A stretch of 64,000 bases of DNA from Gemmatimonadota bacterium (GTDB lineage Bacteria; Gemmatimonadota; Gemmatimonadetes; Gemmatimonadales; Gemmatimonadaceae): contig PLCA01000005.1 in NCBI GenBank assembly GCA_003134685.1, forward strand, positions 248,001 to 312,000, in the 5' to 3' direction. The stretch's first letter is position 1. Every line of letters begins with the position of its first letter. A model generated the notes under the pieces. That model ran no database searches. It worked only from the letters and a program-made list of their open reading frames with translations, and was not told the DNA's origin. Position numbers and translations under genes: made by a program. Shown here piece after piece: positions 52,564 through 61,835 of this stretch.

Positions 52564-52623
52564 CTCGGAGAAAATGCGACATTGCGTAAGGCTTGCAGCT
52601 TTTGCGATTTCTCCGCAGTCTAA
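52564..52623 (+). repeat. 60-bp palindromic repeat, copy B
   Basis: CTCGGAGAAAATGCG at one end and TTTGCGATTTCTCCGCAG at the other give an imperfect palindrome. It matches copy A at 35111-35170 (other strand). Apart from this and the neighbouring inverted repeat, the gap before the methylase gene shows no gene. Confidence 0.55.
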
Positions 52624-52767
52624 GCAAGCAGTACAAACACTAGTTAGGCTGCGACAATCTGTCATTCCAATCATTCAGCTCGATATGTCATCAAGACTTG
52701 AACTATTTGCGGCAAAACGAACGCACGATCCAAACTTGGCTACCGTTCTCCGTATTGCATTCGCTCC

Positions 52768-53424
52768 ATGAGCCTGTTCAGGTCAAAACAGCGCGTCGCC
52801 GACCACGGGGAGGTGTTCACTCCTCCGTGGATGGTCGAGGCGATGCTCGACCTCGTCAAGGACGAATCCGAGCGCATTGATTCCCGCTTCCTGGAGCCGG
52901 CGTGTGGGAGCGGGAACTTCCTTGTCCAGGTCCTGCGCCGTAAGCTCGTGGCCGTCGAACGCAAGTTCGGGAAGTCCGACTTCGAGAGGCGGCACTACAC
53001 GCTGCTGGCCCTGATGTGCGTCTACGGGATCGAGCTCCTGGCGGACAACATCGCCGAGTGCCGCGCGGATATGTTGGAAATCCTCGCGGACTACCTGAAT
53101 CTCGAAGAGTCGGACGACTTCTATCGAGCCGCCTCCTTCGTGTTGTCGCAGAACCTTGTCTACGGTGACGCGTTGACGATGCGCACCAGCGATGGCCAAC
53201 CGATCATGTTTGCGGAATGGGGCTACCTCGGCAAGGGGAAGTTCCAGCGTCGCGACTTTCGCTTCGCCGCCCTCACCGAGATGTCAGCCTTCGGTGAGGA
53301 GGGCACACTCTTCGCCCACCTCGGCAACCACGAGATCTTCACGCCGACCAAGACCTATCCCCCGATGACGGTGAGCCAGCTTGCCTCCGCCGCGCTCGGC
53401 GATGCCGTGGAGGAGGCCATTTGA
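52768..53424 (+). CDS. DNA adenine methylase-like protein with SAM motif but no NPPY
   Basis: 218 aa. GEVFTPPWMVEAMLDLV is the entry motif of N6-adenine methylases and FLEPACGSGNF (41-51) is SAM motif I. The Asn/Asp-Pro-Pro-Tyr catalytic motif expected about 120 residues later is absent; instead the region reads VLSQNLVYGDALT and ends. It may be the SAM-binding half of a split enzyme or an accessory subunit. Overlaps the full methylase by 4 bp. Confidence 0.75.
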   Translation: MSLFRSKQRVADHGEVFTPPWMVEAMLDLVKDESERIDSRFLEPACGSGNFLVQVLRRKLVAVERKFGKSDFERRHYTLLALMCVYGIELLADNIAECRADMLEILADYLNLEESDDFYRAASFVLSQNLVYGDALTMRTSDGQPIMFAEWGYLGKGKFQRRDFRFAALTEMSAFGEEGTLFAHLGNHEIFTPTKTYPPMTVSQLASAALGDAVEEAI

Positions 53425-55004
53425 ACGGCCAAGCTCACTTTTCGCTTCGTGGCCGTAACCCAGATGTGCTTACGTGCATCGCGAACCTCTCCAACGACGA
53501 GGTATTCACCCCGCCGGCACTGGCGAACGGGATGCTCGACAAGATCGAGCTCGCCTGGGCCGAAGCTCACGACGGCGCGAGCATCTGGGCCGACCCAACC
53601 CTGACGTTCCTCGACCCGTTCACGAAGTCCGGCGTCTTCCTTCGCGAGATCGTTACTCGGCTGACGAACGGGCTCGCGGACGAGATACCCGACCTAACGG
53701 AGCGAGTCGACCACATCCTCACCAGGCAGGTCTACGGGATCGGGATCACGCGGCTCACGAGCCTGCTCGCCCGCCGAAGCATCTACTGCTCGAAGTTCGC
53801 GAACGGCACGCACTCTATCGCCAAGTCCTTCACGACCCAGGACGGGAATATCTGGTTCGAACGAACCGAGCACACCTGGCTAAACGGCAGGTGCCATTTC
53901 TGCGGCGCGAGTGAGAGTGGGTACGACCGCGGCGGCGACCTTGAGACTCACGCCTACGCATTCATCCACACCGACGACACGAGGGCTCGGATCGCCGAGC
54001 TATTCGGAGGCAAAATGCAGTTCGATGTCATCATTGGGAATCCGCCATACCAGCTCGGTTCTGACGGAGGAACCCGTGACGTGCCGATCTACCAGCACTT
54101 CGTCGAGCAGGCGAAGAGGCTCGAGCCGCGATTCCTCGCGATGGTCATCCCTTCGCGCTGGATGGCTTCTGGGCTCGGCCTCAGCGAGTTCCGCCAGAGA
54201 ATGCTCGGTGACCGTCGCATTCGCGACCTTGTCGACTACCCGGCAGCAAACGACGTGTTTCCTAATGTCGAGGTCAAGGCTGGAGTCTGCTATTTCCTCT
54301 GGGACGCGGCCCACGAAGGAAACTGCAACGTCACGACGGTCCGCGGCGCGGAGGTCGTTGGGCCAATATCGCGAAACCTAGGTGAGTATGACGTGTTTGT
54401 TCGGGATGCGCGTGCCGTCTTGATCCTGCACAAGGTTCTGGACAGTGGCGAACCACCTATCAACACGATCCTCGCCCGGGACAAGGAGTTCGGTTGGACA
54501 TCGAACTTCGACGGCTTCCACGCAACGAGGCGTTCGGGTGACTTGCCGCTCTACTACATACGGAAGATGAAGCGAGACGTGGGCTACATCGCGCGTAAGT
54601 CGGTGACCAAGAGTGCACGTCTGATCAATACATGGAAGGTCCTTGTCCCCCAGGCGTTCAATGGGGGAGACGCGCTGCCGCATCAGATCGTCGGCAAGCC
54701 GCTGATTGCTCCATCGCCATCAGTCTGTACTCAGTCGTTCCTCTTCTTTAACGTTCGCTCGGCGAAGGAGGCCCAGAGCGTCCAGTCGTACTACGCGACC
54801 CGTTTTTTTCGCTTTCTTGTCTCGCTGCGGAAAATAACCCAACACGCGACCCACTCCACTTACACCTGGGTTCCGATGCAGACGTGGGATCGTACCTGGA
54901 CGGACAAGGCGCTGTACGCGAAGTACGGTATCACGCCGAAGGAGCAGACGTTCATCGAGTCCCAGGTCAGAGCGATGAGCATCGACGACGCCACGGATGA
55001 GTAG
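53421..55004 (+). CDS. N6-adenine DNA methyltransferase (Eco57I-like) with NPPY
   Basis: 527 aa. EVFTPPALANGMLDKIEL and LTFLDPFTKSGVFLREIV give motif I; the catalytic motif VIIGNPPYQLG is at 206-213; RFLAMVIPSRWMASG and the later VPQAFNGGDALPHQIVGKP are typical of Eco57I-type target-recognition regions. A CHFCG segment adds a small metal-site candidate. Second gene of a tightly packed operon, overlapping the helicase gene by 8 bp. Probably protects the host DNA. Confidence 0.88.
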   Translation: MNGQAHFSLRGRNPDVLTCIANLSNDEVFTPPALANGMLDKIELAWAEAHDGASIWADPTLTFLDPFTKSGVFLREIVTRLTNGLADEIPDLTERVDHILTRQVYGIGITRLTSLLARRSIYCSKFANGTHSIAKSFTTQDGNIWFERTEHTWLNGRCHFCGASESGYDRGGDLETHAYAFIHTDDTRARIAELFGGKMQFDVIIGNPPYQLGSDGGTRDVPIYQHFVEQAKRLEPRFLAMVIPSRWMASGLGLSEFRQRMLGDRRIRDLVDYPAANDVFPNVEVKAGVCYFLWDAAHEGNCNVTTVRGAEVVGPISRNLGEYDVFVRDARAVLILHKVLDSGEPPINTILARDKEFGWTSNFDGFHATRRSGDLPLYYIRKMKRDVGYIARKSVTKSARLINTWKVLVPQAFNGGDALPHQIVGKPLIAPSPSVCTQSFLFFNVRSAKEAQSVQSYYATRFFRFLVSLRKITQHATHSTYTWVPMQTWDRTWTDKALYAKYGITPKEQTFIESQVRAMSIDDATDE

Positions 55005-57534
55005 AACCGTCGAGGACCTGCTCCCGGAAAAGCCCGCGTCGCGTCCCCGCATTTACGCCTATTCGATCGACGACAACGCGCACAAGGGTCTCATCAAGGT
55101 CGGGCAGACGACGCGAGACGTGAAGCAGCGAGTCGCCGAGCAGGTCAAGACTGCCACCATCAAGAACTACAAGATCGAACTGGACGAGTCGGGCGAGCGT
55201 AACGACGGCACGATCTTGACGGATCACCAAGTGCGTGCGGCGCTCGTCAAGAAAGGGTTCGCGAACACCGAATTGGAATGGATGCGGTGCTCGCTCGCTA
55301 ATCTGCGGACCGTGCTCACCGAACTCCGCACGGGCCAACCGTTCACCGGCACCCATCACGAAACCTTCCTGGTGCGCCGTGAGCAGGCCGAGGCCGTGAA
55401 CAAGACGCACGCCTACTTCCACTCGATCTGGAACGAGGATATGAACGCGGTCCCGCGTTTCCTCTGGAACGCGAAGATGCGGTTCGGCAAGACGTTCACC
55501 ACATACCAGCTCGCCAAGAAGCTCGGCGCCAAGCGAGTACTCGTGGTGACCTTCAAGCCCGCCGTGGAGGATGCGTGGCAGACAGACCTCGAATCTCACG
55601 TGGACTTCGACGGTTGGCAGTACCTCTCCCGCCACTCCGACAAGGATCCCACCAAGATTGACCGCAAGAAGCCGGTCGTCTACTTCGGCTCCTTCCAGGA
55701 CCTCCTCGGCCGCGATGACGCGGGGAACATCAAGGCAAAGAACGAATGGCTCCACAAGGTGAAGTGGGACCTCGTGGTATTCGATGAGTACCACTTCGGC
55801 GCATGGCGGGAAACTGCGAAGGAGCTCTTCGAGGGCGAGGACGACGCGGTCGCCAAGACGGAGACCAAGCTTGAGTACACCCCCGGCCTCGAGAAGGTGA
55901 ATGAGGACCTCGGCGTGCTCTCTGAGAAGGAGACCGAGTTCCTCCCCATCACGACCAAGGCATATCTCTACCTCTCCGGCACGCCATTCAGGGCGCTCGC
56001 CACCGGCGAGTTCATCGAGGAACAAATCTTCAACTGGACGTACACCGACGAGCAGCGCACCAAGGAGGTGTTCGCCGCGAAGAACCCCGGCAAATGGAAT
56101 CCGTATGGCGCGCTACCGCAGATGCGCCTGCTGACATACCAGATGCCGGACGAGTTGCTGGCGATCGCGAGCGCCGGGGAGTTCGATGAGTTCGATCTCA
56201 ACGAGTTCTTCGCTGCGTCCGGCACGGGCAAGGGTGCGCAGTTCAAGCACAAGAGCGACGTGCAGAAGTGGCTGGACATCATCCGGGGTTCCTACGCGCC
56301 GCAAGTGGTCGAGCACCTCAAGACGGGGACACGGCCGCCGTTTCCGTACTCGGACGTGCGCTTGCTGCCGTACCTTCAACACTCGTTCTGGTTCTTGCCA
56401 AATGTCGCCGCCTGTCATGCGATGGCGAACCTGCTGGCCGAGAAGCACAACACATTCTGGCACGACTATGAGGTTGTCGTCGCTGCTGGTGCGTCGGCGG
56501 GCATCGGGCTGGATGCGTTGCCGCCCGTTCGCAGGGCCATCGGGGGCGGATTCGATACCAAGACGATCACGCTCTCGTGCGGCAAGCTCACCACCGGTAT
56601 CACCGTGGCACAGTGGTCATCGATCTTGATGCTGCGCAATCTCAAATCGCCCGAGACGTACTTTCAGGCCGCGTTCCGCGTGCAGTCGTCGTGGTCTATC
56701 AAGAACCCCGATGGCGACAACCCGAACGAGGAGGAGGTCCTGAAGCCCGTCTGTTTCGTGTTTGACTTCGCGCCCACGCGCGCGCTGCGGCAACTCTCCG
56801 AGTACGGGATCGGGCTCTCGCCGAGCGAGCCGAACCCGGAGAATGCCGTCAGGGATCTCGTGTCGTTTCTGCCCGTGCTGGCATATGACGGCGCCAATAT
56901 GACCCAGATTGATGCGGGCGGCATTCTCGATATCGCGATGGCCGGCACCTCGGCCACGCTCTTGGCTCGCAAGTGGGAGTCCGCCCTGCTCGTTAACGTG
57001 GACAACGACACCCTGCGCCGCGTCCTGGACAATCCCGAGGCGATGGCCGCCGTGGAGCGGATCGAGGGCTGGCGCGCTCTCGGCGACCACATCATTGAGA
57101 CGATCATCAACAAAAGCGAGAAGGTGAAGGAGCTAAAGAACAAGGCCAAGAACGACGACCTTACGGCGAAGCAGATGAAGCAGCTCACCGACGAGGAGAA
57201 GGAGTACAAGTCCAAGCGTAAGCTCGTCCAGGAGAAGTTGATCAAGTTCGCCACTCGCATCCCCCCATTCATGTACCTGACCGACTTCCGCGAGAACACG
57301 CTGCAGGATGTGATCACCAAGCTGGAGCCGGAGTTGTTTGTGGCCGTTACCGGTTTAACGGTGAAGGACTTCCACCTGCTCGTCCGCCTCAAGGTGTTCA
57401 ACACCGAGCAGATGAACCAGGCTGTCTTCGCCTTCCGTCGCTACGAAGACGCCTCACTCCGCTATACGGGCATCGAGAGCCACGAGGGCCTGACCCACTA
57501 TGGGCTCTTCGACACCGTGGTGGCGAGGGATTGA
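54997..57534 (+). CDS. GIY-YIG-like nuclease fused to an SF2 helicase (restriction subunit)
   Basis: 845 aa. Residues ~17-50 read RPRIYAYSIDDNAHKGLIKV and GQTTRDVKQRV, the GIY-YIG/T5orf172 pattern. A helicase follows: Walker A KMRFGKTFTTY (160-170), DEYH box VVFDEYHFG (261-268), YLSGTPFRA and the later AFRVQSSWSIKNP with Arg-finger-like positions. Two TIKNYK-type basic linkers join the domains. The C-terminal ~150 residues are a charged coiled coil plus MYLTDF. Last gene of the operon; likely the DNA-translocating endonuclease. Confidence 0.85.
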   Translation: MSRTVEDLLPEKPASRPRIYAYSIDDNAHKGLIKVGQTTRDVKQRVAEQVKTATIKNYKIELDESGERNDGTILTDHQVRAALVKKGFANTELEWMRCSLANLRTVLTELRTGQPFTGTHHETFLVRREQAEAVNKTHAYFHSIWNEDMNAVPRFLWNAKMRFGKTFTTYQLAKKLGAKRVLVVTFKPAVEDAWQTDLESHVDFDGWQYLSRHSDKDPTKIDRKKPVVYFGSFQDLLGRDDAGNIKAKNEWLHKVKWDLVVFDEYHFGAWRETAKELFEGEDDAVAKTETKLEYTPGLEKVNEDLGVLSEKETEFLPITTKAYLYLSGTPFRALATGEFIEEQIFNWTYTDEQRTKEVFAAKNPGKWNPYGALPQMRLLTYQMPDELLAIASAGEFDEFDLNEFFAASGTGKGAQFKHKSDVQKWLDIIRGSYAPQVVEHLKTGTRPPFPYSDVRLLPYLQHSFWFLPNVAACHAMANLLAEKHNTFWHDYEVVVAAGASAGIGLDALPPVRRAIGGGFDTKTITLSCGKLTTGITVAQWSSILMLRNLKSPETYFQAAFRVQSSWSIKNPDGDNPNEEEVLKPVCFVFDFAPTRALRQLSEYGIGLSPSEPNPENAVRDLVSFLPVLAYDGANMTQIDAGGILDIAMAGTSATLLARKWESALLVNVDNDTLRRVLDNPEAMAAVERIEGWRALGDHIIETIINKSEKVKELKNKAKNDDLTAKQMKQLTDEEKEYKSKRKLVQEKLIKFATRIPPFMYLTDFRENTLQDVITKLEPELFVAVTGLTVKDFHLLVRLKVFNTEQMNQAVFAFRRYEDASLRYTGIESHEGLTHYGLFDTVVARD

Positions 57535-57811
57535 AAGGGGGGCCGCCTGAGTGGGACCAGCCATGGTGCGGTAGCGCCGCTTTCAAGATCGCCCCACGGC
57601 CTCGGCTCAATTCCCAATTGGAGCCGTTATCGCTTGGCCAGGACAAAAGACAACCTTTCCGGCTGGCTGGATGGAATGCGACGGCAGTTCGCTACTGCGC
57701 TTGCGATCAATGGCCCGGCCTAACAATCCGATTTGGGAATAGACCGGTTCTTGTTTTCCAACCACGAAATAGGTAGCTTTTTAGGAACCGGCACTCTTTG
57801 AGGGTTTGTTG

Positions 57812-58456
57812 ATGGCTGAAAGCGCGATCGTACACGTTGACCCCGACGACGTGGGCAACCGACTGGCCCAGATGGGTCTAACGCAAGAAGTCCTATGGAG
57901 CACCGTCCTCGAAGGCTACGTCGCGAGACAGACGTGTACTGAGCTCGACCCTCCGTCTTTTCGCGGCTTTACGGGATGGGCGGTCACGACACGCGCGCTG
58001 AGAAAGCGCCTCCTTGCCGGTGGGTGGGAGATGTCCAACTCCGAGAATTACGCGTTGACAATATCCCGCGAAAAAGCTCTCGCGATCGCGATCGCGACCG
58101 GTGATTCGGAAACGGGCGTACTTGGAGGAAACCCAAGAACCAATTCCGAAAAGGGTCCAAAGACACTTGCCGCAATTTGTGTCAATCGAGAACAGCTCGA
58201 GCTTTTCGAGCGTAACGAGAGAGCTGCTTCGCCCCAGGATGACCAGCCGCTTCAGACATGGATCCTTTTGGTGACATTCGAGGGCCCGTCGATCAGGGCA
58301 GAATTGTCTCTACCGAACGGATGGGACGAGGACGGCCGCATCTCTGATTGGCGGGAACGGATCGTTCTATCTGGTGACGACGCAACCAATTTCCCGCTCC
58401 GCTTGCCAGAGCCAGGGCCCGACTTCGACGTTGACGTCACGCGCCGGGTAGGCTAA
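57812..58456 (+). CDS. Hypothetical protein paired with an XRE-ImmA regulator
   Basis: About 214 aa from ATG 57812 (two TTG codons precede it). VLWSTVLEGYVARQTCTELD, SFRGFTGWAVTTRALRKRL and LTISREKALAIAIATGDSET are conserved-looking blocks; the second half is beta-rich. No known domain. Its stop is 3 bp before the XRE-ImmA gene, a fixed-operon sign. Could be a toxin, a substrate of the protease or an effector. The 57535-57811 gap holds nothing recognisable. Confidence 0.65.
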   Translation: MAESAIVHVDPDDVGNRLAQMGLTQEVLWSTVLEGYVARQTCTELDPPSFRGFTGWAVTTRALRKRLLAGGWEMSNSENYALTISREKALAIAIATGDSETGVLGGNPRTNSEKGPKTLAAICVNREQLELFERNERAASPQDDQPLQTWILLVTFEGPSIRAELSLPNGWDEDGRISDWRERIVLSGDDATNFPLRLPEPGPDFDVDVTRRVG

Positions 58457-58461
58457 CGGTC

Positions 58462-59571
58462 GTGGCGGAGTTCAATCCGAGGCGGCTGACGCTCGCCCGG
58501 CGCCGGCGTGGCATGACAAAGCGTGCACTGGCGACGAGCCTCGAGGTCAGCGAAAGAATCGTCAACGCATACGAAGCGGGTGCGAAGGAGCCTTCCGACG
58601 AGACCCTTGGGCGTCTCGTGCAGACTCTGTCGTTCCCGGCGACTTTTTTTCAAATGCCGGATCCGGCGCAATTGCCGGAGGGCGGGCCCACCTTCCGCTC
58701 ACTGTCGCGGATGCCGGCAGCGAAACGCGATCGCGCGCTCGCCGGCGGAGAGCTCGGTATCGAGCTTAGCAATTGGCTCGAGGAGAGGTTTGAGCTGCCG
58801 AAACCGGACGTCCCGGATCTTCGCTACACGAAAGATCCTGAGTCTGCTGCTCTTGCGTTGCGCACGCGCTGGAAACTTAGCGATAAGCCCATTGCCCACA
58901 TGGTGCGACTCCTTGAGGCTAAGGGTGTGCGAGTTTTCTCTCTGGCTGAGGAAGGGGACGAAGTCGACGCGTTTTCATTCTGGGATGGTGAGCGGCCCTT
59001 CATTTTCCTGAACACGATGAAATCGTCGGAACGGAGCAGATTCGACGCTGCCCACGAGCTCGGGCATCTCGTCCTCCATAAGCATGGGTCACTCGGAGGG
59101 CGCGCGGCGGAACAGGAAGCCGATCGGTTCGCTTCCGCGTTTCTGATGTCCCAAAGCAGCATCCTCTCGTCCGGGCCGTGGTTCCCCACCCTTGAACTTC
59201 TCATCAAGGCGAAGCGCGGGTGGAATGTGGCTGTGTCTGCTTTGGCGTATCGGCTTCATAGCTTAGAGTTGATCAGCGACTGGCATTACCGAATGCTGTG
59301 TATAGAGATTCAGCAATCGGGATATCGCACCGCAGAACCAGAAAGTGCACCGCGAGAAATGTCGCTCGTGTTCGAGAAGATGTTTGAGACGCTTCGCGCC
59401 GAAGGAAAAAACAAGGCAGCAGTCGCGGAAGACCTCAGTTGGCCCGTGAGCGAACTCAGCGCCTTGGTATTTGGTCTCGTCATGCATGTCCGCGGGAATG
59501 GATCCAGTCACAGGTCCCAACAATCGAGATCATCTGCAAACGCCCCCGGCGGTCTCTCGTTGCTGTCGTGA
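58462..59571 (+). CDS. XRE-family regulator with ImmA/IrrE metalloprotease domain
   Basis: 369 aa from GTG 58462. N-terminal HTH (MTKRALATSLEVSERIVNAY) and zinc-metalloprotease HELGH (199-203; preceded by DAA) with the third-ligand region EQEADRFAS. ImmA/IrrE proteins cleave repressors or regulators, as in ICEBs1. A C-terminal helix pair follows. Here it may process its neighbour or an island repressor. Downstream gene starts 53 bp later. Confidence 0.88.
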   Translation: MAEFNPRRLTLARRRRGMTKRALATSLEVSERIVNAYEAGAKEPSDETLGRLVQTLSFPATFFQMPDPAQLPEGGPTFRSLSRMPAAKRDRALAGGELGIELSNWLEERFELPKPDVPDLRYTKDPESAALALRTRWKLSDKPIAHMVRLLEAKGVRVFSLAEEGDEVDAFSFWDGERPFIFLNTMKSSERSRFDAAHELGHLVLHKHGSLGGRAAEQEADRFASAFLMSQSSILSSGPWFPTLELLIKAKRGWNVAVSALAYRLHSLELISDWHYRMLCIEIQQSGYRTAEPESAPREMSLVFEKMFETLRAEGKNKAAVAEDLSWPVSELSALVFGLVMHVRGNGSSHRSQQSRSSANAPGGLSLLS

Positions 59572-59624
59572 GTTCAAGGCTTTGATCCGCGCTTGTAGCG
59601 TCGCACTCACATGACCACCAGTTC

Positions 59625-60812
59625 ATGAGGCTTCGAGGAAAGGTCATTGGATCGTTGTCGGAAGCTGATCTCCAGGCGCTGGTCGACAATGGCGTTGCCG
59701 AGTCTCATCTGATTGAGTACAAGGCAGAGCTGCCTGGCGGTACCGATCGAGATCGGAAGGACTTCCTCGCTGATGTGAGCGCCTTCGCCAATAGCGGTGG
59801 CGGCTGCATTCTCTACGGTGTCGAAACCGTCCGAGACGCCGAGCAGCACGACACGGGGATACCATCGAACCTTCGCGGTCTACCCGGCGCCAACATGGAC
59901 CAGACGAAACAGCGGTTGGAAAGCATGCTCCAGGATGGTCTATCGCCGCCATTGAGAAGCACCGTCAAGTTTCAGAGTATCCCAATTTCCAAGGCCGGCG
60001 ATGGGATTCTCGTGTTAGGGATCCCAGCCAGCTTTTCTGCGCCGCACAGAGTCGTTTTTCAGAAAACCAACAGGTTCTTCCGAAGATCTGAAACTGGAAA
60101 CTATGAGCCTGAAATGACTGAGCTGAAGAGAATGTTCCTCGAAACAACGGCATGGTCCGAGGAGGCCGAGCAATTCCGCTTAGATCGTATCGAGAAGGTT
60201 CGCGTGAGGCGGAGAATAAATGCCAATGTGAATTCTTCCGTCTTCATTCACGCTTTACCCCTGGGACGATTAGGAGGAGGGTATATAGACCTGAAGCCGC
60301 ACGAGCGGGCGATGATTCCAACGCTGGCACCACCTGGTGGAGGGAGCTGGAGTTATCGGTTCAACGTTGACGGGTTTATGACGTACACGGCGGACACGAA
60401 TTGGCAGCTCGACTCTTACACGCAATGGTTTCGCTTTGGCGGGATCGAAGGATACGCGTCCAGCTTCGTGAGGTCGTACAAAGGGCAGGGGCAGGAATAT
60501 CCGATTTTTGACGCGCGCGGACTCACAATCAAAATCGAGAATTACGTTCCCGAAGCACTAAAGAGTCTAGTTGAACTCTTCGATCACACCCCTCCGTTTG
60601 CCGTGGGCATTTCAGTGCATGGAGTGAACGGAGCTTACATCGTGATTGACCAGGGGACGATGGGGAAACCGATCGACCAAGACGAGGTCGTTCCTCCACT
60701 CGCTATCGTCGACGACATTGATCCGGTGAACGTGCGTAACGCGCTGAAACCGCTGATCGACACGCTGTGGCAAAGCGGTGGCTTTCCGGAAGAGCCCCGG
60801 AAACGGAACTAA
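59625..60812 (+). CDS. AlbA_2/Schlafen-type ATP-binding domain protein
   Basis: 395 aa. Residues ~10-165 contain the AlbA_2 (divergent AAA_4) pattern: ESHLIEYKAELPGG, KDFLADVSAFANSGGGCILY and HRVVFQKTNRFFRRSETGNY. The C-terminal half is beta-rich and basic, without recognised family. Such proteins are common regulators or defence effectors on mobile elements. The 60813-60980 gap contains no feature. Confidence 0.8.
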   Translation: MRLRGKVIGSLSEADLQALVDNGVAESHLIEYKAELPGGTDRDRKDFLADVSAFANSGGGCILYGVETVRDAEQHDTGIPSNLRGLPGANMDQTKQRLESMLQDGLSPPLRSTVKFQSIPISKAGDGILVLGIPASFSAPHRVVFQKTNRFFRRSETGNYEPEMTELKRMFLETTAWSEEAEQFRLDRIEKVRVRRRINANVNSSVFIHALPLGRLGGGYIDLKPHERAMIPTLAPPGGGSWSYRFNVDGFMTYTADTNWQLDSYTQWFRFGGIEGYASSFVRSYKGQGQEYPIFDARGLTIKIENYVPEALKSLVELFDHTPPFAVGISVHGVNGAYIVIDQGTMGKPIDQDEVVPPLAIVDDIDPVNVRNALKPLIDTLWQSGGFPEEPRKRN

Positions 60813-60980
60813 CCGGGCGACGTGAAACAGCCGCCCAAACATCGTATCGGACCGAACGCGAGAGGCGTTATTTGAGCAATCGAGATCCTGGTAGAATCTC
60901 GTCACGTTTCGCGACCATGTCGCGGCACAACATGATCCCAAGCGAGACTCGGGTCCAACACGTTCCCAATCGGGAGGCGC

Positions 60981-61823
60981 TTGACGAAGGAAGAATCGGT
61001 TGAAGGAAAGATTCGCAATTGGCTGCTACGCCACGGCCTCCCGTTCGAGCTCAAAGTCGGTCGCCAGATTCAGGAGGCCGGCTGGAGCGTCTCCCACGCC
61101 ACCTATTTCACAGATGTTCGAACGAAGAAAGTGCGAGAGCTCGACATTCGAGCCACACCGAAACCCCGGAACAGGGGATTCCCGAGCTTTTGGCTCAGCC
61201 TGGCGATTCAGTGCAAGCAGAGCGGAGGTAAGCCATGGGTGGTGTTTTCTTCGGCTTCCGAAATCTTTGAGAGCCGCTTCCCGAGTGCTTTCGTTAGTGG
61301 TAAGGTCGCCAGCGAGCTGCTATTCGAATACGACGTGCGAACGAAGTCGCACCTCTCTGTTGTAGATGTTGGGAAGAAGCGGGGACACGGGATCGTTCGT
61401 GTGAAATTCGGGCAAGAGCGACCGGATCGGGTCGACGCCGCATATAATGCACTGCGCAGCGCCTCGGCCGCAGCGGCGGCACTGGCCATCGAGGAAGACA
61501 AGCGTGCACGAGACGATGGACTGGAGGCCGTGGGGTTGTTCTTCCCAGTTGTTGTGACGAACGGGCCGATTTACACCTTCGCACTCGATCCGAGCGGAGA
61601 AGAACACTTAACTGAGGTTGAGGAGGCGTGCGTGCTCACCCCTGAGCCAACAACCGCCTCCGGCCGCGCGATAGTCAATGTCGTCACTCCCAATGCCCTT
61701 AAAGCATTCCTTGCACGAGCAGAGGGCGACGCCGAGAAATACAATTTTGAGTTGAGCGAGAATCGAAGCGCGGTACTTGAAGCGGTTGGCCATCGGCTTT
61801 CACAGAAGGGTTTCCCGGTGTAA
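60981..61823 (+). CDS. PD-(D/E)XK-like nuclease candidate
   Basis: 280 aa from TTG 60981 with GGGAGG six bases upstream. The N-terminal 90 residues show Glu23 (PFELKVGRQIQEAGWSV), Asp55 in RELDIRATP and Gln77-x-Lys79 in LAIQCKQSGGK, spaced as in the PD-(D/E)XK restriction-like fold. The C-terminal part has an Ala-rich helix and a beta segment. The neighbouring gene with a winged-helix/TM layout starts 12 bp after its stop. Confidence 0.65.
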   Translation: MTKEESVEGKIRNWLLRHGLPFELKVGRQIQEAGWSVSHATYFTDVRTKKVRELDIRATPKPRNRGFPSFWLSLAIQCKQSGGKPWVVFSSASEIFESRFPSAFVSGKVASELLFEYDVRTKSHLSVVDVGKKRGHGIVRVKFGQERPDRVDAAYNALRSASAAAAALAIEEDKRARDDGLEAVGLFFPVVVTNGPIYTFALDPSGEEHLTEVEEACVLTPEPTTASGRAIVNVVTPNALKAFLARAEGDAEKYNFELSENRSAVLEAVGHRLSQKGFPV

Positions 61824-61835
61824 GGAGGGTGCCCA

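Noticed and set aside
52464-52660. attC (integron cassette) sites around GGCTAAC and GTTAGGC
   Set aside because: The cores resemble attC boxes, but spacing is too long, the second core does not fit the consensus, and no integron integrase is in the window.
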